Source: an uncultured Bradyrhizobium sp. (GTDB lineage: Bacteria > Pseudomonadota > Alphaproteobacteria > Rhizobiales > Xanthobacteraceae). From it: a stretch of 64,000 nt of DNA. The position numbers and the translations under genes were made by a program. The stretch spans positions 124,001 through 188,000 of the forward strand of contig NZ_CAKZHY010000098.1 of assembly GCF_936928535.1 (NCBI RefSeq), read 5' to 3'. The notes below the pieces were generated by a model. It searched no databases. It was not told where the DNA came from and worked only from the letters and a program-made list of their open reading frames with translations. This document shows positions 17,574 to 26,141 of this stretch, piece after piece (position 1 is the stretch's first letter; the number at the start of each line of letters is the position of its first letter).

Positions 17574-18907
17574 GTCGTCCGTTTCGCGGCCGATTGCGCC
17601 GCCTTTTGCGGTTTTGCGGAGCTCTTCTCGCGTGCAGCCTGCGTCTTCGATGACTTGGCGCTGGCCACAATGCGCGCCTTTTTCGATTTGGTGTTGGCGG
17701 CTTCCTTGCGGTCAGTCGCGATGCCGCGCTTCGAGATATATTCCAGGCCATCGATCGGGCCGACATGGGGTGGATCGTGGTCGAGATAGGGCCGACCGAT
17801 GCCGAGCGCCTTGCCGTTGCTGTCGACCCATTTCCACAGCACTTCCGTCGAGGCCCAGCGTTGCGCGCGGTTGCTGCCCTGAGTGCTCACGATGTCTGCC
17901 GCCATGCCGTGACCATAGCCGCCGCGAAGGCTGCCGCCATGATAGGAGCGGTTGGACGCCGCCTTCAGGCCGCTGGCAATCTCCTGCCGGTAGTCGTCAC
18001 GAAACGCGCTGGTGATCCCGGGCGAGAGCCCGGCTGCTTCCGCCGCGAGCAGCATGCGGAACAGCTTCTGCTTGAAGCTCTTGTCCATGCCGCCGATGAC
18101 GTAATCCATCAGCGGCATGTTGGCGTGCTCGGCCGCCTTCGGATCCTTCCAGGCGAAATCCTCGTCGACGAGCTTTGTGAAGCTGCGCATCACCGTGACC
18201 ATCTTGCCCTTGCGCTTGATGGTGACGGCACGTCGGTCCTCGACCTTGATCGAGTCCTCCTTCGGCGTGCGCTGGTAAAGCGCCCAGAGATAGCGATCGA
18301 TGCAGGCGTCCATAGAGAAACATTCGTCGAGCACGGCCACCGTGTCGGCGGGCGGCGATGCCTTGCTCTCGGCCACCGGCCCGGTCGCAATCGCGGCGGG
18401 CGACAATGCGTCCTGCGGCACGACATCGCCGGGATCCGCGGAGGCGAGCTTGATCGCGGATTTTGCGGCCGGCGCGGTCTCACGCGTGGCGGGTGTGGCT
18501 TCGTCGGTGACGGCGGCAGCTTCGTTCGCGGCGGGAGCCGGTTCGGGCGCAACCTGCGGCGCAGGCGATGCCGCGGGTAGCATCTCGGTCGGATCGGCCG
18601 AGGCGAGTTGGACAGCGGGGGCGGGTGCTTCGGGCGGTGGCGGTTCGATCATCGCCACGCGTGGCGTTGCAGCCGCGGCGGCAGCGATGTCGGCGGTCAG
18701 CGCGATACCATCGTCGATCGTCGCGGCACGCGGGATGTCAGCAAGCTCGAGGCGGCTGAGGTCTTTCGCATGGGTCACGGCGGCTGCATTGGCGCCGCTG
18801 TTCTCGATCAAGGCTGGCGCGTAGGCAGAAACGGAGAGCGCCAGCCAGCCGGCCATCACGGCCGAGGGGCACGTAACAGCGACAAGAAGAGACCGCCGAT
18901 CATTCAT
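17570..18907 (-). CDS. Exported peptidase M15-like (VanY/DD-peptidase fold) protein
   Basis: A 445-residue protein starting at 18907 with GGAGGCAGGG upstream. After a membrane/signal segment (LLVAVTCPSAVMAGWLALSVSAYA) comes a long Ala/Pro-rich region (about 60-220), then a folded domain. GITSAFRDDYRQEIASG, SYHGGSLRGGYGHGMAADIV and YLDHDPPHVGPIDG give the Arg, His-x(n)-Asp and His pattern of the M15 zinc peptidase fold, suggesting action on peptidoglycan stems. The Lys/Ala-rich tail is low complexity. It was not verified that all zinc ligands are intact. Confidence 0.72.
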   Translation of the reverse strand: MNDRRSLLVAVTCPSAVMAGWLALSVSAYAPALIENSGANAAAVTHAKDLSRLELADIPRAATIDDGIALTADIAAAAAATPRVAMIEPPPPEAPAPAVQLASADPTEMLPAASPAPQVAPEPAPAANEAAAVTDEATPATRETAPAAKSAIKLASADPGDVVPQDALSPAAIATGPVAESKASPPADTVAVLDECFSMDACIDRYLWALYQRTPKEDSIKVEDRRAVTIKRKGKMVTVMRSFTKLVDEDFAWKDPKAAEHANMPLMDYVIGGMDKSFKQKLFRMLLAAEAAGLSPGITSAFRDDYRQEIASGLKAASNRSYHGGSLRGGYGHGMAADIVSTQGSNRAQRWASTEVLWKWVDSNGKALGIGRPYLDHDPPHVGPIDGLEYISKRGIATDRKEAANTKSKKARIVASAKSSKTQAAREKSSAKPQKAAQSAAKRTT

Positions 18908-19260
18908 GATCCCTGCCTCCAAGGTTCGCGAGCGAACCAGATTGCACAGCCAAGCACGCGGCGGGTCAATTGTTCGAGGGACGATGTGGCAGCGCAATGG
19001 CGCAAATCTCCCAAATTAGGCTTTTCGAGCCGGTGTTGCGCAAATGCAACTCAGGTTCCCGCTTGCGATGATCGAAGTGATTAATGCGCGCGACTCAACC
19101 TCGTTGCGAAAACCGCAATCACTGGCGATGCCGTTGAAATCGACCTGCCGCGTCAAACATAACGGTAAGCAAGCTGCGCGATATTGCGTTGCAGCAATGT
19201 ATGTCGCAATGCAGCAGATATGGCTTACATTGGCTCCGACCTTCTCTTTGGAGCATCACC
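18908..19260. other. Intergenic region between divergent genes
   Basis: This 353-base, relatively AT-rich stretch separates the divergent exported M15-like protein and the small exported protein at 19261. It must hold promoters for both, but I see no consensus boxes I would defend. A TGCAGCAATG/GCAATGCAGCA pattern around 19190-19216 is partly self-complementary. No gene is seen. Confidence 0.4.
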
Positions 19261-19515
19261 ATGAACAAGAAAACCATATCGATCGCAGTTGCTGTCCTCA
19301 CTCTTGCGGGCTCAACGGCCACCTTCGCTGCCGAGCTGCCGTCTTACGAGGCTAACGGCCTTCCAGCGTCCCCCGTGCAGGTCCGCGTGCTCGGTGCCAG
19401 CCATGTCGAGCAGCGGGTGACGGCGCCCGCAACCAGCATCACGGCGCTCCAGGCCAACGTGCTGACGCCGCGCAGGCAGAACACCGCGAACGTGACCACG
19501 GGCTCTGCCCGATGA
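19261..19515 (+). CDS. Small exported hypothetical protein
   Basis: An 84-residue protein with TTTGGAGC upstream of the ATG. The signal peptide MNKKTISIAVAVLTLAGSTATFA ends in AxA. The mature part is a short Thr/Ala/Val-rich polypeptide (VEQRVTAPATSITALQANV) without cysteines. Periplasmic or secreted; function unknown. A terminator follows 50 bases after the stop. Confidence 0.7.
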   Translation: MNKKTISIAVAVLTLAGSTATFAAELPSYEANGLPASPVQVRVLGASHVEQRVTAPATSITALQANVLTPRRQNTANVTTGSAR

Positions 19516-19565
19516 GTCGACACTGCGCTGGGCTGTGAGCCCGGTGACGAGGGTTTCAAGACGTC

Positions 19566-19595
19566 AATGGCCGGGTTTGTCCCGGCCATTTTTTT
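19566..19595 (+). terminator. Rho-independent terminator
   Basis: The perfect arms AATGGCCGGG (19566-19575) and CCCGGCCATT (19581-19590) enclose a TTTGT loop and are followed by TTTTT. It terminates the small exported-protein gene at 19261-19515. Confidence 0.9.
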
Positions 19596-19828
19596 GTGTC
19601 GTCTCTTTGTGTCGCCTCGGCGAGATTAATCACGCGCGATCCGTCTCATCTTGCGTGTCGATGCGCTCGCTGAGAATTCTCCGGCAAAAAAATGTCTCGC
19701 ATGTCGCGACTTGTGTACCGCGGTTCAAAACGAGTGTGATCTGCTTAATAGTTGTTTTGCTGGTCGCGGCGCTTGATGTGGGCGCCGCATATTGGCGGCC
19801 AAGAATCGTTTTTCATAATGGAGCCGTC

Positions 19829-19975
19829 ATGCCTGTTGCACAGAAAGCCGTTGTTACCGCCTCGTCGCCGCGTGAATTCATCGTGCGGCATCTTGCACTG
19901 TTCACCGCCGCCGCGTTGTTCGTGTTCGTGCTGAGCCTGACCTACGGGCTCGATCTCAGTCTCGGCTTCTTCTGA
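19829..19975 (+). CDS. Small single-pass membrane protein
   Basis: A 48-residue protein (MPVAQKAVVTASSPREFIVRH, then the hydrophobic helix LALFTAAALFVFVLSLTYGL). GGAG sits 5 bases upstream of the ATG at 19829; the longer open frame upstream has no coding character. It stops just before the convergent Ada/AraC gene. Function unknown. Confidence 0.6.
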   Translation: MPVAQKAVVTASSPREFIVRHLALFTAAALFVFVLSLTYGLDLSLGFF

Positions 19976-19979
19976 GCGA

Positions 19980-20543
19980 TCAGGCCCTGCGCATCGCGCG
20001 CAGGCGCGACGGTGATCGGCCGTAGAGTTCGACGAAGGCGGCGTTGAAGCGGCGCAGGCTGCCGAAGCCCGACTCGAACGCAATGTCCGTCATGGTGTGA
20101 TCGCTGGTGTCGAGCAGACGTTTGGCGCGCTGGACGCGAAGCGTCTTGGCAAGCTGCTGCGGCGTCGCCCCGACATGACGCTCGAACAGCCGCGCCAGAT
20201 GGCGCGACGAGATGCCGAGCCGCGCGGCCAGCGTCACCACGCTATCCGCATAGAGCGCGCCCGCATTGATGAGCTTCACGGCGCGCGCAACGGTTGAGCG
20301 CGTGCCGTTCCATGCCGGGCAGAACGGTGCAGTTTCGGGGCGGCAACGCAGGCAAGGTCTGAAGCCGGCGGCTTCCGCCGCCGCTGCCGTCGGGTAGTAG
20401 GTGACGTTGCGGGTCAGCGGGTGCCTCGCCGGGCAGACCGGACGGCAATAGATCCCTGTCGTCTTCACCGCCGTGAAGAACCGTCCGTCATAGTTGGGAT
20501 CGCGACGCAGCCGCGCGGCATTGCAGGTCTCGAAACTCAGCAT
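19980..20543 (-). CDS. Ada-type zinc domain fused to AraC helix-turn-helix
   Basis: A 187-residue protein. Residues 1-75 form the Ada N-terminal domain: FETCNAARLRRD, YDGRFFTAVKTTGIYCRPVCPAR and GFRPCLRCRPE, with the four-cysteine zinc site whose first Cys accepts methyl groups from methylphosphotriesters. Residues about 95-185 form an AraC double HTH (LAARLGISSRHLARLFERH, IAFESGFGSLRRFNAAF). There is no glycosylase or MGMT domain, so this is the regulator half of an adaptive response. The start at 20543 (MLSFET) fits relatives; ATG 20627 is possible. No alkylation-repair gene is adjacent. Confidence 0.88.
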   Translation of the reverse strand: MLSFETCNAARLRRDPNYDGRFFTAVKTTGIYCRPVCPARHPLTRNVTYYPTAAAAEAAGFRPCLRCRPETAPFCPAWNGTRSTVARAVKLINAGALYADSVVTLAARLGISSRHLARLFERHVGATPQQLAKTLRVQRAKRLLDTSDHTMTDIAFESGFGSLRRFNAAFVELYGRSPSRLRAMRRA

Positions 20544-20674
20544 GGGCGCATGATAGCGCGTGCCGGCGCAGACGAAAGCGTCGCGGGATGACCGAGTCCG
20601 ATTGTGGCGAGCCGTACTGCGCATCACGGCCTAGAACGCACCCCTCACAGCAATGCAAGCCGAGGGAGCGCATC

Positions 20675-21091
20675 GTGACCAGCCCGAAGGACGTCGTACT
20701 CAACGCCTGGAAGACCTTTTCTTCACGCGAGGTGGATCGCATCGCGGCGCTGTTCACTGAGGATGCCGAGTGGATCGCGCCGAAAGGCAACGCCACGGTG
20801 GTCGCGCTCGACCACACCGACCACATGGTCGGAGCGAGACAGATCGCGCGCTTCGTCGCGCAGGAGATGCACAGGATATTTTCCGGGATCGATATCGCCT
20901 TTCGCGGCGTTTACGCCGACGGCAACACCGTGATCGTGGAAGAGCGGATGCGCGCGGCGCTCCCCGGCGGCAAGCCTTATGAGAACGACTATTGCTTCGT
21001 ATTCACGGTGGCGGACGGCCGCATCCGTGAAGTGCGGGAATACATGGATACGCGCAAGGGATGGCGCATGGTGTTTGGCGATGGCGCGTGA
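20675..21091 (+). CDS. SnoaL/NTF2-like protein
   Basis: A 138-residue cone-fold protein starting at GTG 20675 with GAGGGAG upstream. VLNAWKTFSSREVDRIAALFTEDAEWIAP and the later strands VEERMRAALPGG and VREYMDTRKG match the ketosteroid isomerase-like/SnoaL family. Such proteins bind or isomerise small molecules, and the substrate is not predictable. It is transcribed away from the Ada/AraC gene. Confidence 0.8.
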   Translation: MTSPKDVVLNAWKTFSSREVDRIAALFTEDAEWIAPKGNATVVALDHTDHMVGARQIARFVAQEMHRIFSGIDIAFRGVYADGNTVIVEERMRAALPGGKPYENDYCFVFTVADGRIREVREYMDTRKGWRMVFGDGA

Positions 21092-21175
21092 TGCGGGCCC
21101 TGCATTCCCCGCCGCGTGCCAGCTCTGCAACGGCGTGGGTTGAGGCGGTGCGCGCCCTGACATAAGGCTTAAGCC

Positions 21176-22096
21176 ATGGATCAGCGGACGAGCGGCGCTG
21201 ACGCTCTCACTCAAACGAACGACAAGGCGCAGGCGCTGCTCGGCGTCGTCTGCGGGCTATCGGCCGCGCTGTTCTGGGCGCTCGGCTTTGCCGGCACGCG
21301 GCATGGACTGAAGGTCGGCTTCACGCCGGTCGATCTTCTGGTGCATCGCTATGTCTGGTCGGGGATCGTCTTCCTGCCGCTGGTCTTGCGCGCCGGACTC
21401 TCGGATCTCTGCGGCATCGGCTGGGGCAGGGGTCTTGCGCTGATGGTGCTCGGCGGGCCCGTGATGTCGCTGATCTCCTACATCGGGTTCCAGTTCGTTC
21501 CGCTCGGCCATGGCAGCGTGATCCAGCCGTCCTGCGCGACCCTCGGCGGCCTGCTGCTGGCAGCACTTTTCCTGAAGGAGCGGATCTCCGTTTCGCGCCT
21601 CGTGGGTGCGATCGTCATCGTCGCCGGTCTCGGCGTGATCGGCGCGGAGTCGATCGGCCATATCGGCATCGACGGGGTGCAGGGCGACCTGATCTTCGTG
21701 CTCACCGGCCTGATGTTCGCAAGCTTCGGCGCGCTGCTGCGGCATTGGCGTGTCTCGGCGGTGTCGGCCGCGCTCGTCATCAGCGTGCTGTCGCTGCTGC
21801 TGCTGCCGATCTACCTTGCCAGCGGCGCGCTCGCGCGTGTCGTGGCGATCGGCGTCACCGAGAATGCGATCCAGGCGCTGGCGCAGGGCGTGCTCGCGGG
21901 CCCTGCCGCGCTTTATCTCTTTGCCGTCTCGGTGCAGCGCCTCGGCGTCGCCCGCGCGGCCGTGTTCCCGGCCTGCGTGCCGGCGCTAACGCTGCTGACC
22001 GGATGGTTGCTGCTCGGCGAGCCGCCGACGGCGCTGCAGGCCGCCGGTCTCGTCACGGTGCTGTGCGGATTCTACCTCGCGCAGCGGCAGCGGTAG
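21176..22096 (+). CDS. DMT-superfamily (EamA) transporter
   Basis: A 306-residue inner-membrane protein with about ten hydrophobic helices and two EamA repeats (GLSAALFWALGFAGTRHG in the first; GLMFASFGALLRHWRV in the second). The conserved PSCATLGGLLLAALFLKERI and PACVPALTLLTGWLLLGE pieces mark each repeat end. It probably exports amino acids or metabolites. The TAAGG upstream is a weak ribosome site. Confidence 0.88.
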   Translation: MDQRTSGADALTQTNDKAQALLGVVCGLSAALFWALGFAGTRHGLKVGFTPVDLLVHRYVWSGIVFLPLVLRAGLSDLCGIGWGRGLALMVLGGPVMSLISYIGFQFVPLGHGSVIQPSCATLGGLLLAALFLKERISVSRLVGAIVIVAGLGVIGAESIGHIGIDGVQGDLIFVLTGLMFASFGALLRHWRVSAVSAALVISVLSLLLLPIYLASGALARVVAIGVTENAIQALAQGVLAGPAALYLFAVSVQRLGVARAAVFPACVPALTLLTGWLLLGEPPTALQAAGLVTVLCGFYLAQRQR

Positions 22097-22107
22097 GGCG
22101 CGAGCCG

Positions 22108-22392
22108 CTATCCGCCCTTCGTCGGCGTGCTGCACGTGACGGTGCAGGTGTCGCCATCGCAGATCAGCGCCTGCTTACGCGCCGGGCAGGACTTGAGGCT
22201 GCGGATCGGCTTCGGCGGGCCGGGTGTGAACATTTCGAGCACGTGGCAATTGCCATAGCGGGAGCAGACGCCGCTCGGGAAGACGATGTCGGTGCAGCTG
22301 CAGGTCTGCGCGGCGTTGGCCGGCGTGCTGGCGGTGAAAGCAATCGGTGCGATGACGAGCGACGCGGCCAGGACGAGCTGACGGAACTGCAT
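22108..22392 (-). CDS. Small exported cysteine-rich protein
   Basis: A 94-residue protein from ATG 22392 with AGGGAG upstream. The signal peptide (QLVLAASLVIAPIAFTASTPANA) precedes a mature chain with eight cysteines (TCSCTD, GVCSRYGNCH, KSCPARK, LICDGDTCTVTCS), implying a disulfide-rich periplasmic protein. A second Cys-rich exported protein follows on the same strand at 22492. Function unknown. Confidence 0.75.
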   Translation of the reverse strand: MQFRQLVLAASLVIAPIAFTASTPANAAQTCSCTDIVFPSGVCSRYGNCHVLEMFTPGPPKPIRSLKSCPARKQALICDGDTCTVTCSTPTKGG

Positions 22393-22491
22393 GACGATCT
22401 CCCTATGATTGAAAAGTATGCGGCAAGTTACCACAGGGAAGGTCGGGCGCTTGTGAAGCGCCTCACATGGACGCTGGCGCGACGTCGCGCG

Positions 22492-22761
22492 TCAGAGCCA
22501 GTCCTTCACCCGCGGGGAGCAGGCCTGCTTGCGCCGGCTCCAGACGTAGTCCGGTCCGCCGCAGGGCGGGCGTGGGCGCGTCGTGACAGGACATTCATTC
22601 CAGACCCGCGCGCCGCTTTCCCAGCCATCGACGACGCAGGCGCCGAACATCGAGGAATGGCAACCGGGACCGCAGAGGCCGTCGGCGTTGGCTGTGGTGA
22701 CGGCACCGAGCAGCAACATCGGTGTCGCGAACGTCAGCAGGATTCGTGGAAAGATCGTCAT
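22492..22761 (-). CDS. Small exported cysteine-rich protein
   Basis: An 89-residue protein from ATG 22761, with AAGGAG upstream. After a signal peptide (MTIFPRILLTFATPMLLLGAVTTANA) the mature chain holds six cysteines (LCGPGCHSS, GACVVDGW, NECPVT, PPCGGPDY, QACSPRV) and aromatic residues. It resembles the protein encoded just downstream in layout but not obviously in sequence. Probably disulfide-bonded; function unknown. Confidence 0.75.
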   Translation of the reverse strand: MTIFPRILLTFATPMLLLGAVTTANADGLCGPGCHSSMFGACVVDGWESGARVWNECPVTTRPRPPCGGPDYVWSRRKQACSPRVKDWL

Positions 22762-22841
22762 GATGCGCTCCTTCGCCAGCCAAGCGGCGAGCATAGCACC
22801 AAATTCGACGATCGAGAACGGCGCCCGCGCGGATGTCCGCC

Positions 22842-23192
22842 TCAAGCCTTGCGCACGAACTCCGACTTCAGGTTCATGGCGCCGATGCCGTCGATCTTGC
22901 AGGCGATGTTGTGGCCGTCGGTTGCGTCCTGCAGGCGGATGTTGCGGACCTTGGTGCCGCCCTTGACGACCGACGACGAGCCCTTAACCTTGAGGTCCTT
23001 CATCACGATGACGCTGTCGCCGTCGCTCAGCACGTTGCCGTGGGCATCGCGCACCCCAGCCTCGACGGGTGCGCCCGCAGTGCCGCCGGGAAACGTGCTC
23101 CATTCATGGCCGCACTCCGGGCAGATCCAGAGATCGCGATCCTGATAGGCGTGTTCGGAGCGGCAGGCGGGGCAGTGTGTCGGGGAGGTCAT
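22842..23192 (-). CDS. yjdM: Zinc-ribbon YjdM/PhnA-family protein
   Basis: A 116-residue protein. The N-terminal zinc ribbon is CPACRSEHAY...CPECGHEW. The C-terminal KOW-like PhnA domain has DANGNVLSDGD-type strands (GNVLSDGDSVIVMKDLKVKGSS, VKGGTKVRNIRL, IACKIDGIGAMNLKSEFVRK). The family is historically named PhnA, but it is not a phosphonoacetate hydrolase; its biochemical role is uncertain. The start MTSPTHCPACR at 23192 is preferred over the longer upstream frame. Confidence 0.92.
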   Translation of the reverse strand: MTSPTHCPACRSEHAYQDRDLWICPECGHEWSTFPGGTAGAPVEAGVRDAHGNVLSDGDSVIVMKDLKVKGSSSVVKGGTKVRNIRLQDATDGHNIACKIDGIGAMNLKSEFVRKA

Positions 23193-23442
23193 GGCGGGCT
23201 CTTGCAGGCGAATCGCGCTGCCCGTCTTGATGCAGATCAAACTTCGCGAAAACAACCCCATGCACAGTAGAATGCCTGCACTTTTTTCAGTTTCGTCGAA
23301 ACCGAATATTGGTTGACCCGTCGGGCAAAACAGGCGCATGATGGCAGGCTCGCAGATCGCCGGCAGTTGAGGCAGATCAAGTCTCCAGCACGCCGGCCGC
23401 CTTACGCTTGTAATCACCGAAGCGAAGGCGAGGTCTCCAGCG

Positions 23443-23802
23443 ATGTCGCGTAGCGTTCGAATTTACATCGGCCTTGCCGTCCTGATCGCGTTGTCGATCC
23501 TGTTTCTCGTCAGCGTCGTCCACACCGCCGCCGGCGCAACCCGGCCGTCCTTGCGCAGGGCGGCTGAGGGACATCGCCTCGCGCAGGCCTGGTGCCAGAG
23601 CTGCCACGCCGTCGACCCCGACATGTCCGGGTTCTTTGACCTCGCCCCGAGCTTCCAGGCCGTCGCCGACCGCAACGGCACCACCGCGCTCTCGCTCAAG
23701 GTGTTCTGGAGAACCAGCCATCAGGACATGCCGAATTTGGTGATCGCCCCCGATCAGGCCGACATGCTGTCCGAGTATATTTTGAGCCTGAAGCGCAATT
23801 GA
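23443..23802 (+). CDS. Membrane-anchored monohaem cytochrome c
   Basis: A 119-residue protein with an N-terminal uncleaved or signal helix (IYIGLAVLIALSILFLVSVVH) and one haem motif CQSCH in AQAWCQSCHAVDP. The DMPNLVIAPDQADMLSEYILSLK end supplies the distal Met and the last helix of class I cytochromes c. It would carry electrons in the periplasm. It stands between unrelated genes. Confidence 0.88.
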   Translation: MSRSVRIYIGLAVLIALSILFLVSVVHTAAGATRPSLRRAAEGHRLAQAWCQSCHAVDPDMSGFFDLAPSFQAVADRNGTTALSLKVFWRTSHQDMPNLVIAPDQADMLSEYILSLKRN

Positions 23803-23829
23803 CGCGGCCGGTCGCGACGCGCTGTTTCA

Positions 23830-24663
23830 TCAGCTCTCCATGAACCGCGCCGTGCCCGACACCTTGATAGAACCGCCTTTGGCCGCGCCGATCTCGGCGT
23901 GGATCAGCGAGCGTGCGCCCATGTCCTCGCCCTGCACGATGTCGATGGCGCCGCCATGCGGCCAGCCGATGTCGCGCAAACAGCCTGCGAACGCGGCGGC
24001 GGCCGCGCCGGTGGCGGGATCCTCGACGACGCCGCCGGCAGCAAAGGCGTTGCGCACGTGGAACAGGCGCGGTGTCTCCACATTCACCAGCGCGATGGTG
24101 ATGAGACCTTCACGCGCCATCAGCGCGCGGCCGCGTTCGAAATGATAGGCCATGCGCGACAGCGCCGCGCGCGAACGCAAAGCCAGCAGGACGTGATCGG
24201 CCCCGCCGTGAATTTTCGCCGGCGGAAGTTGTGGGTCGAGATCGCCGGCCGCATAGCCGAACAGCTCCAGCAACTCACCGCGCAATGAGGCATCGAGCGG
24301 CGCGCTGCGCGTCGGCGGCGATTGCAGCGCGGCTGCGATGGTGCTGCCGTCGCGTTTGCCTGAGACGGAAATGACCGCATCGTTGAGGTGCAATTCGAAG
24401 CTGCGCTCGCCAAACCGATGCGCGAGCGCAGCGCCGAGCGCGATGGTGGCGTGGCCGCAGAACGGCACCTCCATGGCCGGCGAGAAATAGCGGACGCGCC
24501 AGGCCTCGCCTTCGGGCGCTGCAAAGGCGGTCTCGGAGAAGCCGACATCAGCCGCGATCGCCTGCATCCTGGCGGCCTCGGGCAGGACCTCGCCGATAAA
24601 GACGCCGGCGGGATTGCCGCCGATGTTGCCGTCGGAGAAGGCGGAGATGCGGAGGACCGTCAT
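23830..24663 (-). CDS. PhzF-family isomerase-like protein
   Basis: A 277-residue protein from ATG 24663; the open frame continues upstream through an intergenic repeat but that part is not coding. Hallmarks are FSDGNIGGNPAGVF near the N terminus, the catalytic-type Glu in GFSETAF, VPFCGHATIALGAAL and the C-terminal VEDPATGAAAAAF. The fold is diaminopimelate-epimerase-like. Relatives isomerise phenazine precursors or have unknown substrates, and nothing nearby suggests phenazine synthesis. Confidence 0.9.
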   Translation of the reverse strand: MTVLRISAFSDGNIGGNPAGVFIGEVLPEAARMQAIAADVGFSETAFAAPEGEAWRVRYFSPAMEVPFCGHATIALGAALAHRFGERSFELHLNDAVISVSGKRDGSTIAAALQSPPTRSAPLDASLRGELLELFGYAAGDLDPQLPPAKIHGGADHVLLALRSRAALSRMAYHFERGRALMAREGLITIALVNVETPRLFHVRNAFAAGGVVEDPATGAAAAAFAGCLRDIGWPHGGAIDIVQGEDMGARSLIHAEIGAAKGGSIKVSGTARFMES

Positions 24664-24698
24664 GGGGTGATTCCTGGATGGTGGCCGATAGCCGGTTT

Positions 24699-24790
24699 CG
24701 TAGGGCGGGCAAAGCGAAGCGTGCCCACGCATTTTTTGCAATCGAGGGAGGTCGTGGGCACGGCGCAAGTGCGCCTTTGCCCACCCTACG
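24699..24790. repeat. Intergenic palindromic repeat, copy 1
   Basis: A 92-base element begins CGTAGGGCGGGCAAAGCG and ends CTTTGCCCACCCTACG, with the internal blocks GCGTGCCCACGCATTTTTT and GTGGGCACGGCGCAAG. The ends are mutually complementary, so the RNA would fold into one long hairpin. Two further copies lie at 25695-25787 and 26439-26533. It sits between phzF-like and fkbM-like genes. Confidence 0.9.
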
Positions 24791-24870
24791 GCACCGCGTT
24801 TCAGGAGCAAGCTTCGCATAAGCCGACTCCGCGATAACGGAATCCACTTAAAGTACGGGGAGATTCCACA

Positions 24871-25683
24871 ATGCCGATCGCGGGGCAAAAGCTGGCCTTT
24901 GTCATGGCCTCGTCCAACCATGGCACCATGATCGTCAATCGCTTCGACTATCGCATGGTCGGTCCTGATCGCGGCTATGGCGTCGGCTACCAGATCCTGG
25001 AAGCGGCCGCGTTCGATCCCGGCGAGGTCAAGATCGCGCTGGAACTCCTGGCCCTCAGGCGCAAGCACCATGGCGACGGCGTCATCGCCATCGATTGCGG
25101 TGCCAATATCGGCGTGCACACCGTCGAATGGGCGTCCGCCATGACCGGCTGGGGCTCGGTGATCGCGATCGAGGCGCAGGAGCGGATCTATTATGCACTG
25201 GCCGGCAACATCGCCATCAACAACTGTTTCAATGCGCTTGCCGTGCACGCGGCCGTGTCCTCGGAGGCAGGCACAATGCAGGTGCCGAACCCGAACTACT
25301 TCACCCCGTCGAGCTTCGGCAGCCTGGAGCTGCGGCCGCGCCCCAGCAACGAATTCATCGGTCAGCAGATCGACTACAACAAAAATACGGTTCTCGTGCG
25401 CAAGATGACGCTGGACGAGCTCAATCTGCCGCGCGTCGATTTCATCAAGATCGACATCGAGGGCATGGAGATGGAGGCGCTCAACGGCGCCAGCGAGACG
25501 ATCAGGGCCCATCGCCCGATCCTGCTGATCGAGAAGATCAAGACTGATGTCAAGCAGCTCGAGCAATGGCTGGCGGAGAACCGCTACCGGCTGATGACGC
25601 TCGGCATCAACATTATCGCCATTCATGAAGCAGATGTGTGCCTGAAGGAGATCAACGCCGGCCCGCAAACGCGCGCAGCTTAG
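24871..25683 (+). CDS. FkbM-family methyltransferase
   Basis: A 270-residue protein with GGGGAGA upstream of its ATG. The SAM motif I is VIAIDCGANIGVHTVEWA, followed by VIAIEAQERIYYALAGN. The FkbM signature VDFIKIDIEGMEMEALNGAS lies near residue 195, and LLIEKIK follows. FkbM enzymes O-methylate sugars or polyketides. There are no surrounding polysaccharide genes, and palindromic repeats flank it on both sides. Confidence 0.9.
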   Translation: MPIAGQKLAFVMASSNHGTMIVNRFDYRMVGPDRGYGVGYQILEAAAFDPGEVKIALELLALRRKHHGDGVIAIDCGANIGVHTVEWASAMTGWGSVIAIEAQERIYYALAGNIAINNCFNALAVHAAVSSEAGTMQVPNPNYFTPSSFGSLELRPRPSNEFIGQQIDYNKNTVLVRKMTLDELNLPRVDFIKIDIEGMEMEALNGASETIRAHRPILLIEKIKTDVKQLEQWLAENRYRLMTLGINIIAIHEADVCLKEINAGPQTRAA

Positions 25684-25694
25684 GTGCGAGCTGC

Positions 25695-25787
25695 CGTAGG
25701 GTGGGCAAAGCGATAGCGTGCCCACGCATTGTTCGCGACCGGGAGAGATCGTGGGCACGGCGCAAGGGCGCCTTTGCCCACCCTACG
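25695..25787. repeat. Intergenic palindromic repeat, copy 2
   Basis: The same element as at 24699, with CGTAGGGTGGGCAAAGCG at the start, CTTTGCCCACCCTACG at the end and the same internal GCGTGCCCACGCATT and GTGGGCACGGCGCAAG blocks. It follows the fkbM-like stop by 12 bases and precedes a convergent small gene, so it may double as a bidirectional terminator. Confidence 0.9.
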
Positions 25788-25813
25788 AGCTACGGCATCT
25801 TGTCCTGGGTAAT

Positions 25814-26026
25814 CTATTTCTGAACGACGGTCTGTGCGCCCGACGACGCCGGCGCAGGCTCCCAGGGCGCGGGGAGAACGACGCGGATCGGGCGGGCCGC
25901 GCTGGTGGTGTCGGTGGTGCTCACAGCAGCCTTCGCAGGCTGTTCCGGCGCGGTTTCGGCCGCGGCCACGGCGATGGACGCCAGGATCAAACTCGTTGCG
26001 ATCACCATGGCCCGCAGGTCAAACAT
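25814..26026 (-). CDS. Small exported hypothetical protein
   Basis: A 70-residue protein from ATG 26026 with GGAGGA 7 bases upstream. The signal peptide (FDLRAMVIATSLILASIAVAAA) precedes a short Ala/Pro/Thr-rich mature chain (ETAPEQPAKAAVSTTDTTSA, VVLPAPWEPAPAS). No cysteines. Periplasmic, unknown function. It is divergent from the small exported protein at 26142. Confidence 0.65.
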   Translation of the reverse strand: MFDLRAMVIATSLILASIAVAAAETAPEQPAKAAVSTTDTTSAARPIRVVLPAPWEPAPASSGAQTVVQK

Positions 26027-26141
26027 GTCTTCGTCCTCCATTGGTACCGAGAACGATCGAGCGTGAAAAAAGTTCAGCGCGATGAATTGACTTGCCTTGG
26101 GTGGCCGCCTCCAGCACTCTTGCCGCGAAGGAGATCAACGC

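Noticed and set aside
24664..25758. Long upstream extension of the PhzF-like frame
   Set aside because: It runs through a palindromic repeat and antisense to the FkbM gene; the true PhzF start is at 24663.
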